Origin: Streptomyces sp. TLI_146
GTDB taxonomy: Bacteria; Actinomycetota; Actinomycetes; Streptomycetales; Streptomycetaceae
DNA: 64,000 nt
Reading direction: 5' to 3'
Assembly (NCBI RefSeq): GCF_002846415.1
Contig: NZ_PJMX01000001.1
Span: 5,208,001-5,272,000, forward strand
Shown here: piece by piece, positions 15,757 through 22,640 of the stretch
How positions within the stretch are numbered: the stretch's first letter is position 1
Layout of the letters: each line of letters begins with the position of its first letter
Notes under the pieces: model-generated
Told to the model about the DNA's origin: nothing
Database searches by the model: none
What the model saw: the letters and a program-made list of their open reading frames with translations, nothing else
Program-made: the position numbers and the translations under genes

Positions 15757-16473
15757 ATGGCTGGGATCTGTGGGATGCGTGGGATGCGTAGGGGGCTGAA
15801 GCGGTTCAGGTGGTTTACCGGTTTCACCGGGTTCTCGGTGGGGGGCGTCGCTGTGCTGGTCGCGGTGTGCGGGCTGTCGGCCGGGGTGGCTCATGGTGGG
15901 GTCGCCCACGGTGGTGTGGGTGATCCCGTGGGGCGGATGGGCTTCGGGGCGGGGCCCGCACCCGCGCCCGCGAGCGGTGCGGTGCCGGGGGATACGGGTG
16001 TGGGTACGGATGTGGTCGGCGGGCCTGTCGGGGGTGCCACGGTCGCTCCGGTCGCTCCGGTCGCTCCGGTCGCTCCGGTCGCGCCCGGCGCCGAGGCCGA
16101 TCTCGCCTACCACGGGCACGTCTCCCTCTGGGCCGGGCGCGTCGGCGTGTGGGTCGAGCCGTCGAACCACGGGCCCGCCGCCGTACCGGACGCCACCGTC
16201 CGCCTGCGGTTCTCCGCGCCGCTCGACGGCACCGAGCAGCTGCCTCCGGGGTGCCTGCGCGGCAGTCCGGAGACCGTGCTCTGCTCCACGGGCGAGATGC
16301 GGGCCGCCGGGGCGGGGCGGCCGATCGCCCTTGACCTGCGGGTCGCGGGCAGCCCGGCCGAGGTCGTCGTGAACATCAACACCTCCTGGAGCGGTGGCGC
16401 GGGCGACCGCAACCCGGGCAACAACACGCACCGGGTGCTGGCGCCTGCCACGGGGGACAAGTACGCGTACTGA
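15757..16473 (+). CDS. Secreted protein with an Ala-Pro-Val repeat
   Basis: 238 aa. A basic start (MRRGLKRFRWF at residues 7-17) and a hydrophobic stretch (VAVLVAVCGLSAGVAHGG) form a signal peptide. A Gly/Pro/Ala-rich region contains the repeat VAPVAPVAPVAPV (about residues 95-110), encoded by 9-bp tandem repeats. The C-terminal domain (LAYHGHVSLWAGRVGVWVEP ... PPGCLRG ... VLCSTGEM ... NPGNNTHRV) looks like an Ig-like/DUF11-type beta domain with one Cys pair. The start may be the first ATG (leaderless) or one of two Met codons just inside. I do not recognise a specific function. Confidence 0.6.
   Translation: MAGICGMRGMRRGLKRFRWFTGFTGFSVGGVAVLVAVCGLSAGVAHGGVAHGGVGDPVGRMGFGAGPAPAPASGAVPGDTGVGTDVVGGPVGGATVAPVAPVAPVAPVAPGAEADLAYHGHVSLWAGRVGVWVEPSNHGPAAVPDATVRLRFSAPLDGTEQLPPGCLRGSPETVLCSTGEMRAAGAGRPIALDLRVAGSPAEVVVNINTSWSGGAGDRNPGNNTHRVLAPATGDKYAY
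16042..16086 (+). repeat. 9-bp tandem repeat inside a coding region
   Basis: Four exact copies of GTCGCTCCG (16042-16077) and a fifth imperfect copy (GTCGCGCCC) encode the Val-Ala-Pro tripeptide repeat of the secreted protein. Such a repeat can vary in copy number between strains. Confidence 0.8.
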
Positions 16474-16530
16474 GTGCGTGGGATGCCGGGGCGTGTGCCG
16501 GTCATGACTGAGGTCTTGGGCCTCTGCCGG

Positions 16531-18021
16531 TTACGGCTGCCGCGCCGCGACAGTCCCCCGCTCGCCCGTCCAGCGGTGCAGGGCCTCTTCGAGGGCGGTG
16601 GCGTCCGGGGTCTCGCTCGCCCACGCCACATACCCGTCGGGGCGGATCAGGAGCGTGGTGCGGCGGGCGCCGTTCCAGCGCGCCCGTATGAGCCGCCGCC
16701 CGGGTGCTGCGTCTTCCACGGCGGGCGTCACCAGGACGAACTCGCCCTCGCGCAGCAGCTCGTACAGGCGGCCCTCCGCCAGCGCCAGGTCGGGGACGCG
16801 GGTCCCGGTGAGGCGGTGGGCGTCGCGCCCGGCCGGGTAGGCGATCCCGATGCCGCTGATCCGGCCCATCGCCTTGTCCCGCGCGGGGCGCACCCCGTTC
16901 AGCAGGCGGGTCACGAGAGAACGGGCCGTGCGCTGCACGGGGTTGTGCGCCATGGCGAGGCGGACGATCGCGCCGCTGGTGCGCAGCACCGCCGCGCCGA
17001 CGGGGTGCCGCTCCTCGTGGTAGCTGTCGAGCAGCGCCTCGGGCTCGCCGGTGGCGCCGCGCAGGACGGCGGCGAGCTTCCAGGACAGGTTGGCGGCGTC
17101 CTGGATGCCGGTGTTGAGGCCCTGTCCCCCTGCGGGGGAGTGGCAGTGCGCGGCGTCGCCCGCGAGGAAGACACGGCCCGTCCGGTAGCGGGGGACCTGG
17201 CGCTCGTCGCTGTGGAAGCGCGAGAGCCAGCGGGCGTCGTGCATTCCGTAATCCGTGCCCAGGGCCTGGCGGGTGATCTCGCGGACGTCGTCGAGGTCGA
17301 TGGGGGCGCTGTCGGGGACCTGGTGCTTCCGGTTCCACCCCATCACCCGGTAGTAGCCGTCCCCGAAGGGGACGATGAAGGCGAACGCCTCGTCCGAGCC
17401 CGCCACGCTGAGCGATCCGGCGGGCTCCTCGGCGAGCTTCACATCGGCCAGCACGATGGAGCGGATCACCGAGGTGCCGGGGAAGGGCAGGTCCAGGGCG
17501 TGGCGCACGGCGCTGCGCACGCCGTCGGCGCCGACGAGGTAGCGGGCGTGGAGGGAGCACTCGGCGTCGCCGCCCCCGACTCCCCCTATCTCGGCGGTCA
17601 CCCCGTCCGCGTCCTGCCGCAGGCCCAGCAGCTCCGTCTCGTGGCGGAACTCCACCCCCGCCTCCCGCGCCCGGCGTTCGAGGAGGTGCTCCACCTCGTA
17701 CTGCGGTGTCACCAGCAGATACGGGAAGCGCGAGCGCAGGCGGCCGAGGTCGAGGGAGAGGTGGCGGAACGCGTTCATCCGGTCGACCGTCGTGCCGGTG
17801 GCGACGAGCTCGTCCGCCAGGCCCCGGGCGTCGAGCAGCTCCAGCGTGCGGGCGTGGACACCGAAGGCGCGCGTCATCGTGCTCGTACCGCGCGGACGGC
17901 GCTCTATCAGTGTGACGCTCAGGCCCGCCGCCGCGAGGTCCCCCGCGAGCAGCAGGCCGGTTGGGCCCGCGCCCACGACGAGCACATCGGCGGTGCCGGA
18001 AAAGGTGGTGGTGCTGTTCAT
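16531..18021 (-). CDS. FAD-dependent aromatic monooxygenase (PheA/TfdB family)
   Basis: 496 aa, ATG at 18021 with GAGGAGG upstream. Group A flavoprotein hydroxylase: N-terminal Rossmann motif VVGAGPTGLLLAGDLA, the DG motif in LVGADGVRSAVRHAL, and the GD motif in FLAGDAAHCHSPAGGQGLN that binds the FAD ribityl chain. The C-terminal thioredoxin-like domain is present. Such enzymes hydroxylate phenols or polyketide aromatics with NAD(P)H and O2; the substrate is unknown. Regulation is unusually readable: a TTGACA-N18-TACATT promoter lies between three CAACRCTTGTTG palindromes in the spacer to a divergent TetR gene, so the TetR protein very likely represses it. Confidence 0.9.
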   Translation of the reverse strand: MNSTTTFSGTADVLVVGAGPTGLLLAGDLAAAGLSVTLIERRPRGTSTMTRAFGVHARTLELLDARGLADELVATGTTVDRMNAFRHLSLDLGRLRSRFPYLLVTPQYEVEHLLERRAREAGVEFRHETELLGLRQDADGVTAEIGGVGGGDAECSLHARYLVGADGVRSAVRHALDLPFPGTSVIRSIVLADVKLAEEPAGSLSVAGSDEAFAFIVPFGDGYYRVMGWNRKHQVPDSAPIDLDDVREITRQALGTDYGMHDARWLSRFHSDERQVPRYRTGRVFLAGDAAHCHSPAGGQGLNTGIQDAANLSWKLAAVLRGATGEPEALLDSYHEERHPVGAAVLRTSGAIVRLAMAHNPVQRTARSLVTRLLNGVRPARDKAMGRISGIGIAYPAGRDAHRLTGTRVPDLALAEGRLYELLREGEFVLVTPAVEDAAPGRRLIRARWNGARRTTLLIRPDGYVAWASETPDATALEEALHRWTGERGTVAARQP

Positions 18022-18038
18022 GGCGACCTCCTCGATGC

Positions 18039-18064
18039 CAACGCTTGTTGGTCAACGCTTGTTG
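18039..18064. promoter_or_regulatory. Two adjacent TetR operators (copies 1 and 2)
   Basis: CAACGCTTGTTG at 18039-18050 and again at 18053-18064, each an inverted repeat (CAACG/TGTTG around CT). Copy 2 overlaps the expected transcription start of the monooxygenase gene, copy 1 its leader. Confidence 0.7.
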
Positions 18065-18067
18065 GCA

Positions 18068-18097
18068 AATGTAGAGCCGCCGGGGCTGGCATGTCAA
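18068..18097 (-). promoter_or_regulatory. Sigma-70-type promoter of the monooxygenase gene
   Basis: On the minus strand, TTGACA (18092-18097) and TACATT (18068-18073) are 18 nt apart, a near-consensus vegetative promoter. It predicts a start near 18061 and a leader of about 40 nt. The -35 box overlaps operator copy 3. Confidence 0.65.
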
Positions 18098-18106
18098 CAC
18101 TTGTTG
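18095..18106. promoter_or_regulatory. TetR operator (copy 3)
   Basis: CAACACTTGTTG, a perfect 5+5 palindrome around CT. It overlaps the -35 box of the monooxygenase promoter and lies 4 nt before the TACAGT box (18110-18115) of the tetR gene, so one protein could control both directions. Confidence 0.7.
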
Positions 18107-18122
18107 GCCTACAGTTGTTGAC

Positions 18123-18701
18123 ATGACAACCGACGCCCCCACCGCCGGCCCCCGCCGCTCCGACGCCACCAAGGCCGCGATCCTCGAAGCCGCCCGCGAG
18201 CGCTTCGCGGCCGATGGCTACGAGCGCGCGACCATCCGCGCCATAGCGCGTGACGCGGGCATCGACCCGTCGATGGTGATGCGCTACTACGGGAACAAGG
18301 AGGGCCTGTTCGCCGCCGCCTCCGAACTCGACCTGCGCCTCCCGGACGTGGGCGCGCTGCCGGACAAGCACATCGGGGCCGTCCTCGTCACCCACTTCCT
18401 CGACCGGTGGGAGGGCGACGACGTGCTGACCGCGATGCTGCGCGTCGGCGTCACCAACGCCGCCGGGGCCGAGCGGATGCGGGCCGTCCTCGGCGACCAG
18501 CTGGGGCCGATCGCGGCCGGGATCTGCCCCGATCCCGCCGACGCGCCGCGCCGCGCGGCCCTGGCCGCCTCGCAGATCCTCGGGATGGCGCTGGCGCGGT
18601 ACGTGCTGAAGTTCCCGCCCGCCGTGGAGATGACCCGCGAGGAGGTGGTCGCCTGGCTCGCGCCGACCGTGCAGCGCTATCTCACGGCGGAGACGCCCTG
18701 A
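18123..18701 (+). CDS. TetR-family transcriptional regulator
   Basis: 192 aa. The N-terminal 60 residues are a TetR DNA-binding domain (ILEAARERFAADGYERATIR, then IARDAGIDPSMVMRYYGNKE). The rest is a helical ligand-binding domain with no specific family signature (related to TetR_C_7/DUF1956-like by feel only). It is divergent from the FAD monooxygenase gene with three shared palindromes between them, so it is the probable local repressor, released by the substrate or a related aromatic. TACAGT lies 7 nt before the ATG with no ribosome binding site, suggesting a leaderless, autoregulated mRNA. Confidence 0.9.
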   Translation: MTTDAPTAGPRRSDATKAAILEAARERFAADGYERATIRAIARDAGIDPSMVMRYYGNKEGLFAAASELDLRLPDVGALPDKHIGAVLVTHFLDRWEGDDVLTAMLRVGVTNAAGAERMRAVLGDQLGPIAAGICPDPADAPRRAALAASQILGMALARYVLKFPPAVEMTREEVVAWLAPTVQRYLTAETP

Positions 18702-18790
18702 CGCCGCCGATCGCGTAAGCCGTAAGCCGTACGCCGCCACGCGTGTGACGGAGTGCGGCGGGTCGGCTCCCGTCGTAGACCCCTGCGTCG

Positions 18791-18796
18791 TACAAT
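18791..18796 (+). promoter_or_regulatory. -10 box of a leaderless promoter (marR-like gene)
   Basis: TACAAT is placed exactly 6 nt before the ATG at 18803 and there is no Shine-Dalgarno sequence. Confidence 0.5.
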
Positions 18797-18802
18797 CTCT
18801 GC

Positions 18803-19282
18803 ATGCCGCAGAAGAAGGACGGCCGGGCCCGTCTCATGACCGAGCTCGGCGTCGAGTCGCGCCGCTACATGGCCTCGTACGCCCTGTTCAACCAGGCGCT
18901 CGCGGACCATCTGCGGCTGCACCCCACCGACCTCCAGTGCCTCAACCTGCTGGGCCTGGAACCCGGACCCGTCACCACGGGGCGGATCGCGGAGCTGACC
19001 GGGCTCACCACCGGGTCGGCCACGCGGCTCGTCGACCGCCTGGAGAAGGCCGGATACGTCACGCGCAGGCGCGACACGGCGGACCGGCGCAAGGTCCTGG
19101 TCGAGGCCGTGCCCGCGCGGATGGCCGAGCTGGGTGCGGTGTGGGGGAAGCTGAACGGGGCGTGGTTCACCATGTTCGACGCGTACGACGACGGCGAGAT
19201 CGAGCTGCTCATCGCCCATATGCGACGGACGGTGGAGCTCTCCGGGGCGCAGATCGAGCGGCTCAGGAGCGGGCAGTTCTGA
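18803..19282 (+). CDS. MarR-family transcriptional regulator
   Basis: 159 aa, within the usual MarR size range. A winged helix-turn-helix spans about residues 45-110: LQCLNLLGLEPGPVTTGRIA, then TGLTTGSATRLVDRLEKAGY with the wing VTRRRDTADRRKVLVE. The flanking helices form the dimer interface. It probably acts as a dimeric repressor responding to a small molecule; the ligand and targets are unknown, and no transporter or enzyme is clearly paired with it. Probably translated from a leaderless mRNA. Confidence 0.9.
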   Translation: MPQKKDGRARLMTELGVESRRYMASYALFNQALADHLRLHPTDLQCLNLLGLEPGPVTTGRIAELTGLTTGSATRLVDRLEKAGYVTRRRDTADRRKVLVEAVPARMAELGAVWGKLNGAWFTMFDAYDDGEIELLIAHMRRTVELSGAQIERLRSGQF

Positions 19283-19315
19283 ACGGGCAGGTTACGCAGG
19301 GGCTCTGACGAGGCG

Positions 19316-20065
19316 TCACTGTCGACCTGTGCCCGTCGCCGTCCCGCCGAACTCCGCCATCGCGTCCTCGACGATCGCCTCCAGGCGGGCGTGGTGGGCG
19401 CCGCGCCAGTAGACGCGCTCGCACGCCGTGCACTGGGCGAAGACGTCGTACGCGCTGCGCGTCCCGTGTTCCAGGAGCTCGCGGACGGAGTCCTTGTCGG
19501 CCTCCTGGAGCGGCGCGTTGCAGGCGGTGCAGCGGGTCCACGGGGCGAGGACCGGAGCGAACCGCTCCAGTACGTCCCGGAGTTGCTCCTCGGGGCGGTG
19601 GCTGTACACGTACGCGCCCGCCCAGAGCTCGCGGCGCCGCAGCAGCCCACGGTCCCGGGAGAGCAGTACGCGCTGTTCGGTCGCGGAGAGCGTGGCGAGC
19701 GCGGGGTCGCCGATGTCCTCGCTCTCGTACGCCGCGTCGACGCCGAGGAGCCGCAACCGGCGGGCCAGCGTGCCCAGATGGACGTCGAGGAGGAAGCGGA
19801 GCGGGGCGCCGGGGACCTGCTGGGGGCGCTCGACGGCGCGCACCTCGACGCTCTCGTCCGCGCGCGGGATGTGCGAGACGGGGACCTCGTGGCCGTCGAC
19901 GAGCAGCCGGCCGACCTCGGTCAGCGGGACGCCGAGCGACTCGACGACGTGGCCGAGCGTGGACGAGCCGTCCGTGACCACGGCCGTGCGCCCCGCGCGG
20001 CGCTCCGCCGGGACGAAGAGGTGCAGCTCGGGGGCGAATCGACAGTGGATCTCCGGTCCGTTCAC
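19316..20065 (-). CDS. Mut7-C RNase domain protein with N-terminal ubiquitin-like domain
   Basis: 249 aa. The N-terminal part (about residues 1-85) is a Mut7-C ubiquitin-like (ThiS/MoaD-like) domain, ending near VRAVERPQQVPG. The C-terminal part is the PIN-like Mut7-C domain: FLLDVHLGTLARRLRLLG, LLSRDRGLL with acidic residues, then a zinc ribbon with CTACNAPL and CTACERVYW. This family is predicted to be a nuclease, but no substrate is shown here. The start is the GTG at 20065, which has no strong ribosome binding site but a CATCCT box 6 nt upstream, so it may also be leaderless. Confidence 0.85.
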   Translation of the reverse strand: MNGPEIHCRFAPELHLFVPAERRAGRTAVVTDGSSTLGHVVESLGVPLTEVGRLLVDGHEVPVSHIPRADESVEVRAVERPQQVPGAPLRFLLDVHLGTLARRLRLLGVDAAYESEDIGDPALATLSATEQRVLLSRDRGLLRRRELWAGAYVYSHRPEEQLRDVLERFAPVLAPWTRCTACNAPLQEADKDSVRELLEHGTRSAYDVFAQCTACERVYWRGAHHARLEAIVEDAMAEFGGTATGTGRQ

Positions 20066-20213
20066 GACGCCAGGATGCCATCGGGGGCGGGGCCGGAGCC
20101 ATGTATTTGGGCGGGCCGGGGCGGTGGACCGGGGCGGTGGACCGGGCAGGTGGAAGGCCCGCCGGTCAAGTGGGTCGTTCCGGTGGGCCTTCGTGTCCCG
20201 TCGTGGCGCGGGG

Positions 20214-20990
20214 TTACTCGGAGGGGCGCTCCACGACCCGGAAGTGGGTCGTGATCCGCCGGTCCTCGTCGAGGACGTGGAAGGCGAGGCCGGGCGGCGA
20301 AACGATGTTGACCAGGTCCTCTCCGGTCTCCCACGGCATCCGCAGCGTCGACGTCACGCCCGGCGCGATCAGCAGCGGCAGCCCGGCGAAGGTGGTCGCG
20401 GCGGAGGTGTGGGCGTGGCCGACGAGTACGGCGGGCACCTGGGTGCGCCCCGCCAGGAGCTCGGCCAGCCGGTCGGCGTCGGAGAGGTTGATCGAGTCCA
20501 GGTACTCGTGGTGGATCACGGTCGGCGGGTGGTGGAAGGCGACCAGCGCCGGGGTGTCGCCGAGCGCCTCGAGCGTACGGGCCAGCCACTCCAGGGTGGT
20601 GTCCTCCAGGGCGCCGCCGTCCTCGCCGGGGATCGTCGAGTCGCACATCAGGATCGCGTAATCGCCCACCCGGTGCAGGCGGTTGACCGGTGCGTACGGG
20701 TCCGGGGCCGTGCCGCCCGGCTCGCCCGGCAGGTCGAGCAGGCCCTTGCGGTACGCGGCGCGGTCGTCGTGGTTGCCGGGGCAGGTGAGGACGGGTGCGT
20801 CGATACGGGCGAGCAGGTCGGCGGCCTCGGCGTACTCGGCCGGGGCGCCGTGGTCCGCGATGTCGCCGGTGACCAGGACGGCGTCCGGGCGGCGGGTCAT
20901 CGCGTTGATGTACGTGACGACCCGCGCGGCGCGTTCGGCGGCTCGCGCGCCCCCGTCGAGGTGCAGATCGCTGATGTGGGCAAGCAGCAC
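20214..20990 (-). CDS. Calcineurin-like metallophosphoesterase (CpdA/GpdQ-like)
   Basis: 258 aa, GTG start behind GGGGGAT. All binuclear-metal motifs are visible in order: HISDLHLDGG (Asp, His), VTGDIADHG, CPGNHDDRAAY, AFHHPPTVI and VGHAHTSAATTFAG. The set matches class III phosphodiesterases of the CpdA/GpdQ/Rv0805 group, which act on cyclic nucleotides or phosphodiesters. No signal peptide or membrane helix, so cytosolic. The physiological substrate cannot be told. It stands alone between the Mut7-C gene and a GNAT gene. Confidence 0.9.
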   Translation of the reverse strand: MLLAHISDLHLDGGARAAERAARVVTYINAMTRRPDAVLVTGDIADHGAPAEYAEAADLLARIDAPVLTCPGNHDDRAAYRKGLLDLPGEPGGTAPDPYAPVNRLHRVGDYAILMCDSTIPGEDGGALEDTTLEWLARTLEALGDTPALVAFHHPPTVIHHEYLDSINLSDADRLAELLAGRTQVPAVLVGHAHTSAATTFAGLPLLIAPGVTSTLRMPWETGEDLVNIVSPPGLAFHVLDEDRRITTHFRVVERPSE

Positions 20991-21206
20991 GGAAATCCCC
21001 CTGGTTGACCTGGTTCGCGTGGCGGTGGGCCACTTGGTGAACTACTTGGTGAGCTACCTGGGGAAGCGTGCGGGCTAATGGTTTAGCCGCTCGCTTCCAT
21101 TAGGGCTCTAGGACTCTAGGGGGTGCCCGGCGGTACGGACAAGAGCCGATCCCGGGTCGGTGGCCCGGTCCTGCGGCGGCGCTGGTCTCCTGGCGGGCGG
21201 CGCGCC

Positions 21207-21212
21207 TACAGT
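21207..21212 (+). promoter_or_regulatory. -10 box of a leaderless promoter (GNAT gene)
   Basis: TACAGT lies exactly 6 nt before the ATG at 21219; no Shine-Dalgarno sequence is present. Confidence 0.5.
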
Positions 21213-21218
21213 GCTCCG

Positions 21219-21650
21219 ATGAAGATCATCGACCTTGAGCCGGGCGACCCGCGCCTGGTGAACGACCTGCTGCCGGTCCTGCGCGAGCTGCGCCCGCACC
21301 TCACCGAGGAGCTCTTCGGTGAGATCTACGCCGAGGGGTACGGGCAGGGGCTGCGCTTCTCCGCCGCGTACGGCGAGGACGGGGTGTGCGTGGGCGCGGC
21401 CGGGTGGCGGATCGTCGCCACCACGGTTGCGGTGCGCAAGCTGTACGTGGACGACCTGGTGACGGCCGAGGGGGCGCGGTCGCGGGGCGTGGGCCACGCG
21501 CTCCTCGCCCACGTCGAGGAGATCGCGCGCGGCGCCGGGTGCACGTCGCTGAACCTGGACTCCGGTACGCACCGGACGGATGCGCACCGCTTCTACTTCC
21601 GGGAGCGGATGGCGGTCACGGCGTTCAACTTCGACAAGAAGCTGGGCTGA
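21219..21650 (+). CDS. GNAT-family N-acetyltransferase
   Basis: 143 aa. The acetyl-CoA-binding core follows VRKLYVDDLVTAEGARSRGV with the R-x-x-G-x-G/A loop (RSRGVGHALL) and ends in a HRFYF strand motif typical of GNATs. The substrate is unknown. The ATG at 21219 is chosen from the start of the conserved fold and the -10 box 6 nt upstream; the frame is open further up but without coding character. The 228-bp spacer before it holds no other gene that I can see. Confidence 0.85.
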   Translation: MKIIDLEPGDPRLVNDLLPVLRELRPHLTEELFGEIYAEGYGQGLRFSAAYGEDGVCVGAAGWRIVATTVAVRKLYVDDLVTAEGARSRGVGHALLAHVEEIARGAGCTSLNLDSGTHRTDAHRFYFRERMAVTAFNFDKKLG

Positions 21651-21677
21651 TGGTGTCCTGGCTGAGCTGATGGTGCC

Positions 21678-22229
21678 CTAGTTGACGGTGTCCTGGTCGA
21701 GGGGCTGCTCCCCGAGCGGGCGCTCTTCCAGGTCGAGGCACCAGTCGTTGGACCTGAGCAGGTGGCCCGGCGGGTACTCGAACTCGACCTCGCCCAGGAG
21801 GCGGAAGCCGGCCTTGCGGAGGACGGCGTTCGAGGCGGCGTGGTCGACGGAGGGGTAGGCGTGCAGCTCGCGAGGGCCGCCCGCCTCCCGTGCGGCCTGC
21901 GCGACCGCCACGATCGCGGCGACGGCGAGCCCGCGGCCCTGGAACTCCGGGAGGATCCCGTACCCCGTCTCGTACACCTCCCTGCCCTGCCACTCGCGCG
22001 GCCAGTACCCGACCGAGCCGACGGCCTCGTCCGTTCCCGTGAGGGAGACGCGGAACATCCGGCCCTCGGTGGCGTCGCGTCGGCTCAGCGCGACGTACCG
22101 CTGCTGGCGGGCCGTCAGCTTCTCCTCGTCCTCCGGGCCGCCGGTGTGGGCGGTCATAGCGGGGGAGTTGGAGTGGTGGAGGAGGGGGAGGTCGTTGTTG
22201 GACCAGGGGGTGAGGGTGACGGTGTCCAT
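21678..22229 (-). CDS. GNAT-family N-acetyltransferase (RimJ/RimL-like)
   Basis: 183 aa. The domain resembles the Acetyltransf_3 group that modifies protein N-termini or small amines. It contains YGILPEFQGRGLAVAAIVAV with the Q-G-R-G-L acetyl-CoA loop and ASNAVLRKAGFRLLGEVEFE, the classic end of the fold. The minus-strand -10 box TACAGT (22236-22241) is 6 nt before the ATG, again suggesting a leaderless mRNA. It is convergent with the other GNAT, 27 nt apart. The two are not close paralogues. Confidence 0.88.
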   Translation of the reverse strand: MDTVTLTPWSNNDLPLLHHSNSPAMTAHTGGPEDEEKLTARQQRYVALSRRDATEGRMFRVSLTGTDEAVGSVGYWPREWQGREVYETGYGILPEFQGRGLAVAAIVAVAQAAREAGGPRELHAYPSVDHAASNAVLRKAGFRLLGEVEFEYPPGHLLRSNDWCLDLEERPLGEQPLDQDTVN

Positions 22230-22235
22230 GGGGCG

Positions 22236-22241
22236 ACTGTA
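22236..22241 (-). promoter_or_regulatory. -10 box of a leaderless promoter (second GNAT gene)
   Basis: TACAGT on the minus strand, exactly 6 nt before the ATG at 22229. Confidence 0.5.
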
Positions 22242-22249
22242 GGTGGGGG

Positions 22250-22640
22250 GTGTGACATCCCCGCCCCGCCCCTTCCCGTAAGCCCTCCGGCGGGCGGCCG
22301 GGTGGGGGCTGCGCCCCTTAATGGCCCGGGGGTTGTCTGCGGGTGTGTGGTGGGCTGGTCGCGCAGTTCCCCGCGCCCCTTAATGGGCCGGTGTTTGTCT
22401 GCGGACCGTGGTCGGTTGCTCGCGCAGTTCCCCGCGCCCCTGAGACGCGCCCCTGCGGGGCGCCCAGGGGATTGCCGCGGAGCGGCATTTTTAGGGGCGT
22501 GGGGAACTGCGCGACCAGTTGGGGACGGCCCGCAGACGAACGGGATCCGGGGCGCGGCCCCGAAGCGGGGCCCGGGAGCGCCACCTCCACCCCCACCCAC
22601 CCCCGGAGGGTTAAGGGAACGGGGCGGGGAGGGGCAAAAA
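22250..22640. repeat. Composite palindromic intergenic repeat, site C
   Basis: The largest single gap filled by this element. Arms lie at 22360-22379 and 22421-22440 (one orientation, exactly 61 nt apart) and 22494-22513 (opposite orientation, one mismatch). The inner module (GCGGGGCGCCCAGGGGATTG and onwards) is nearly identical to that at site A. Outer modules at the left (CCCCGCCCCTTCCC with AAGCCCTCC) and right (GGAGGGTTAAGGGAACGGGG) are inverted copies of each other, making the whole gap a nested palindrome. No gene in this stretch. Confidence 0.85.
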
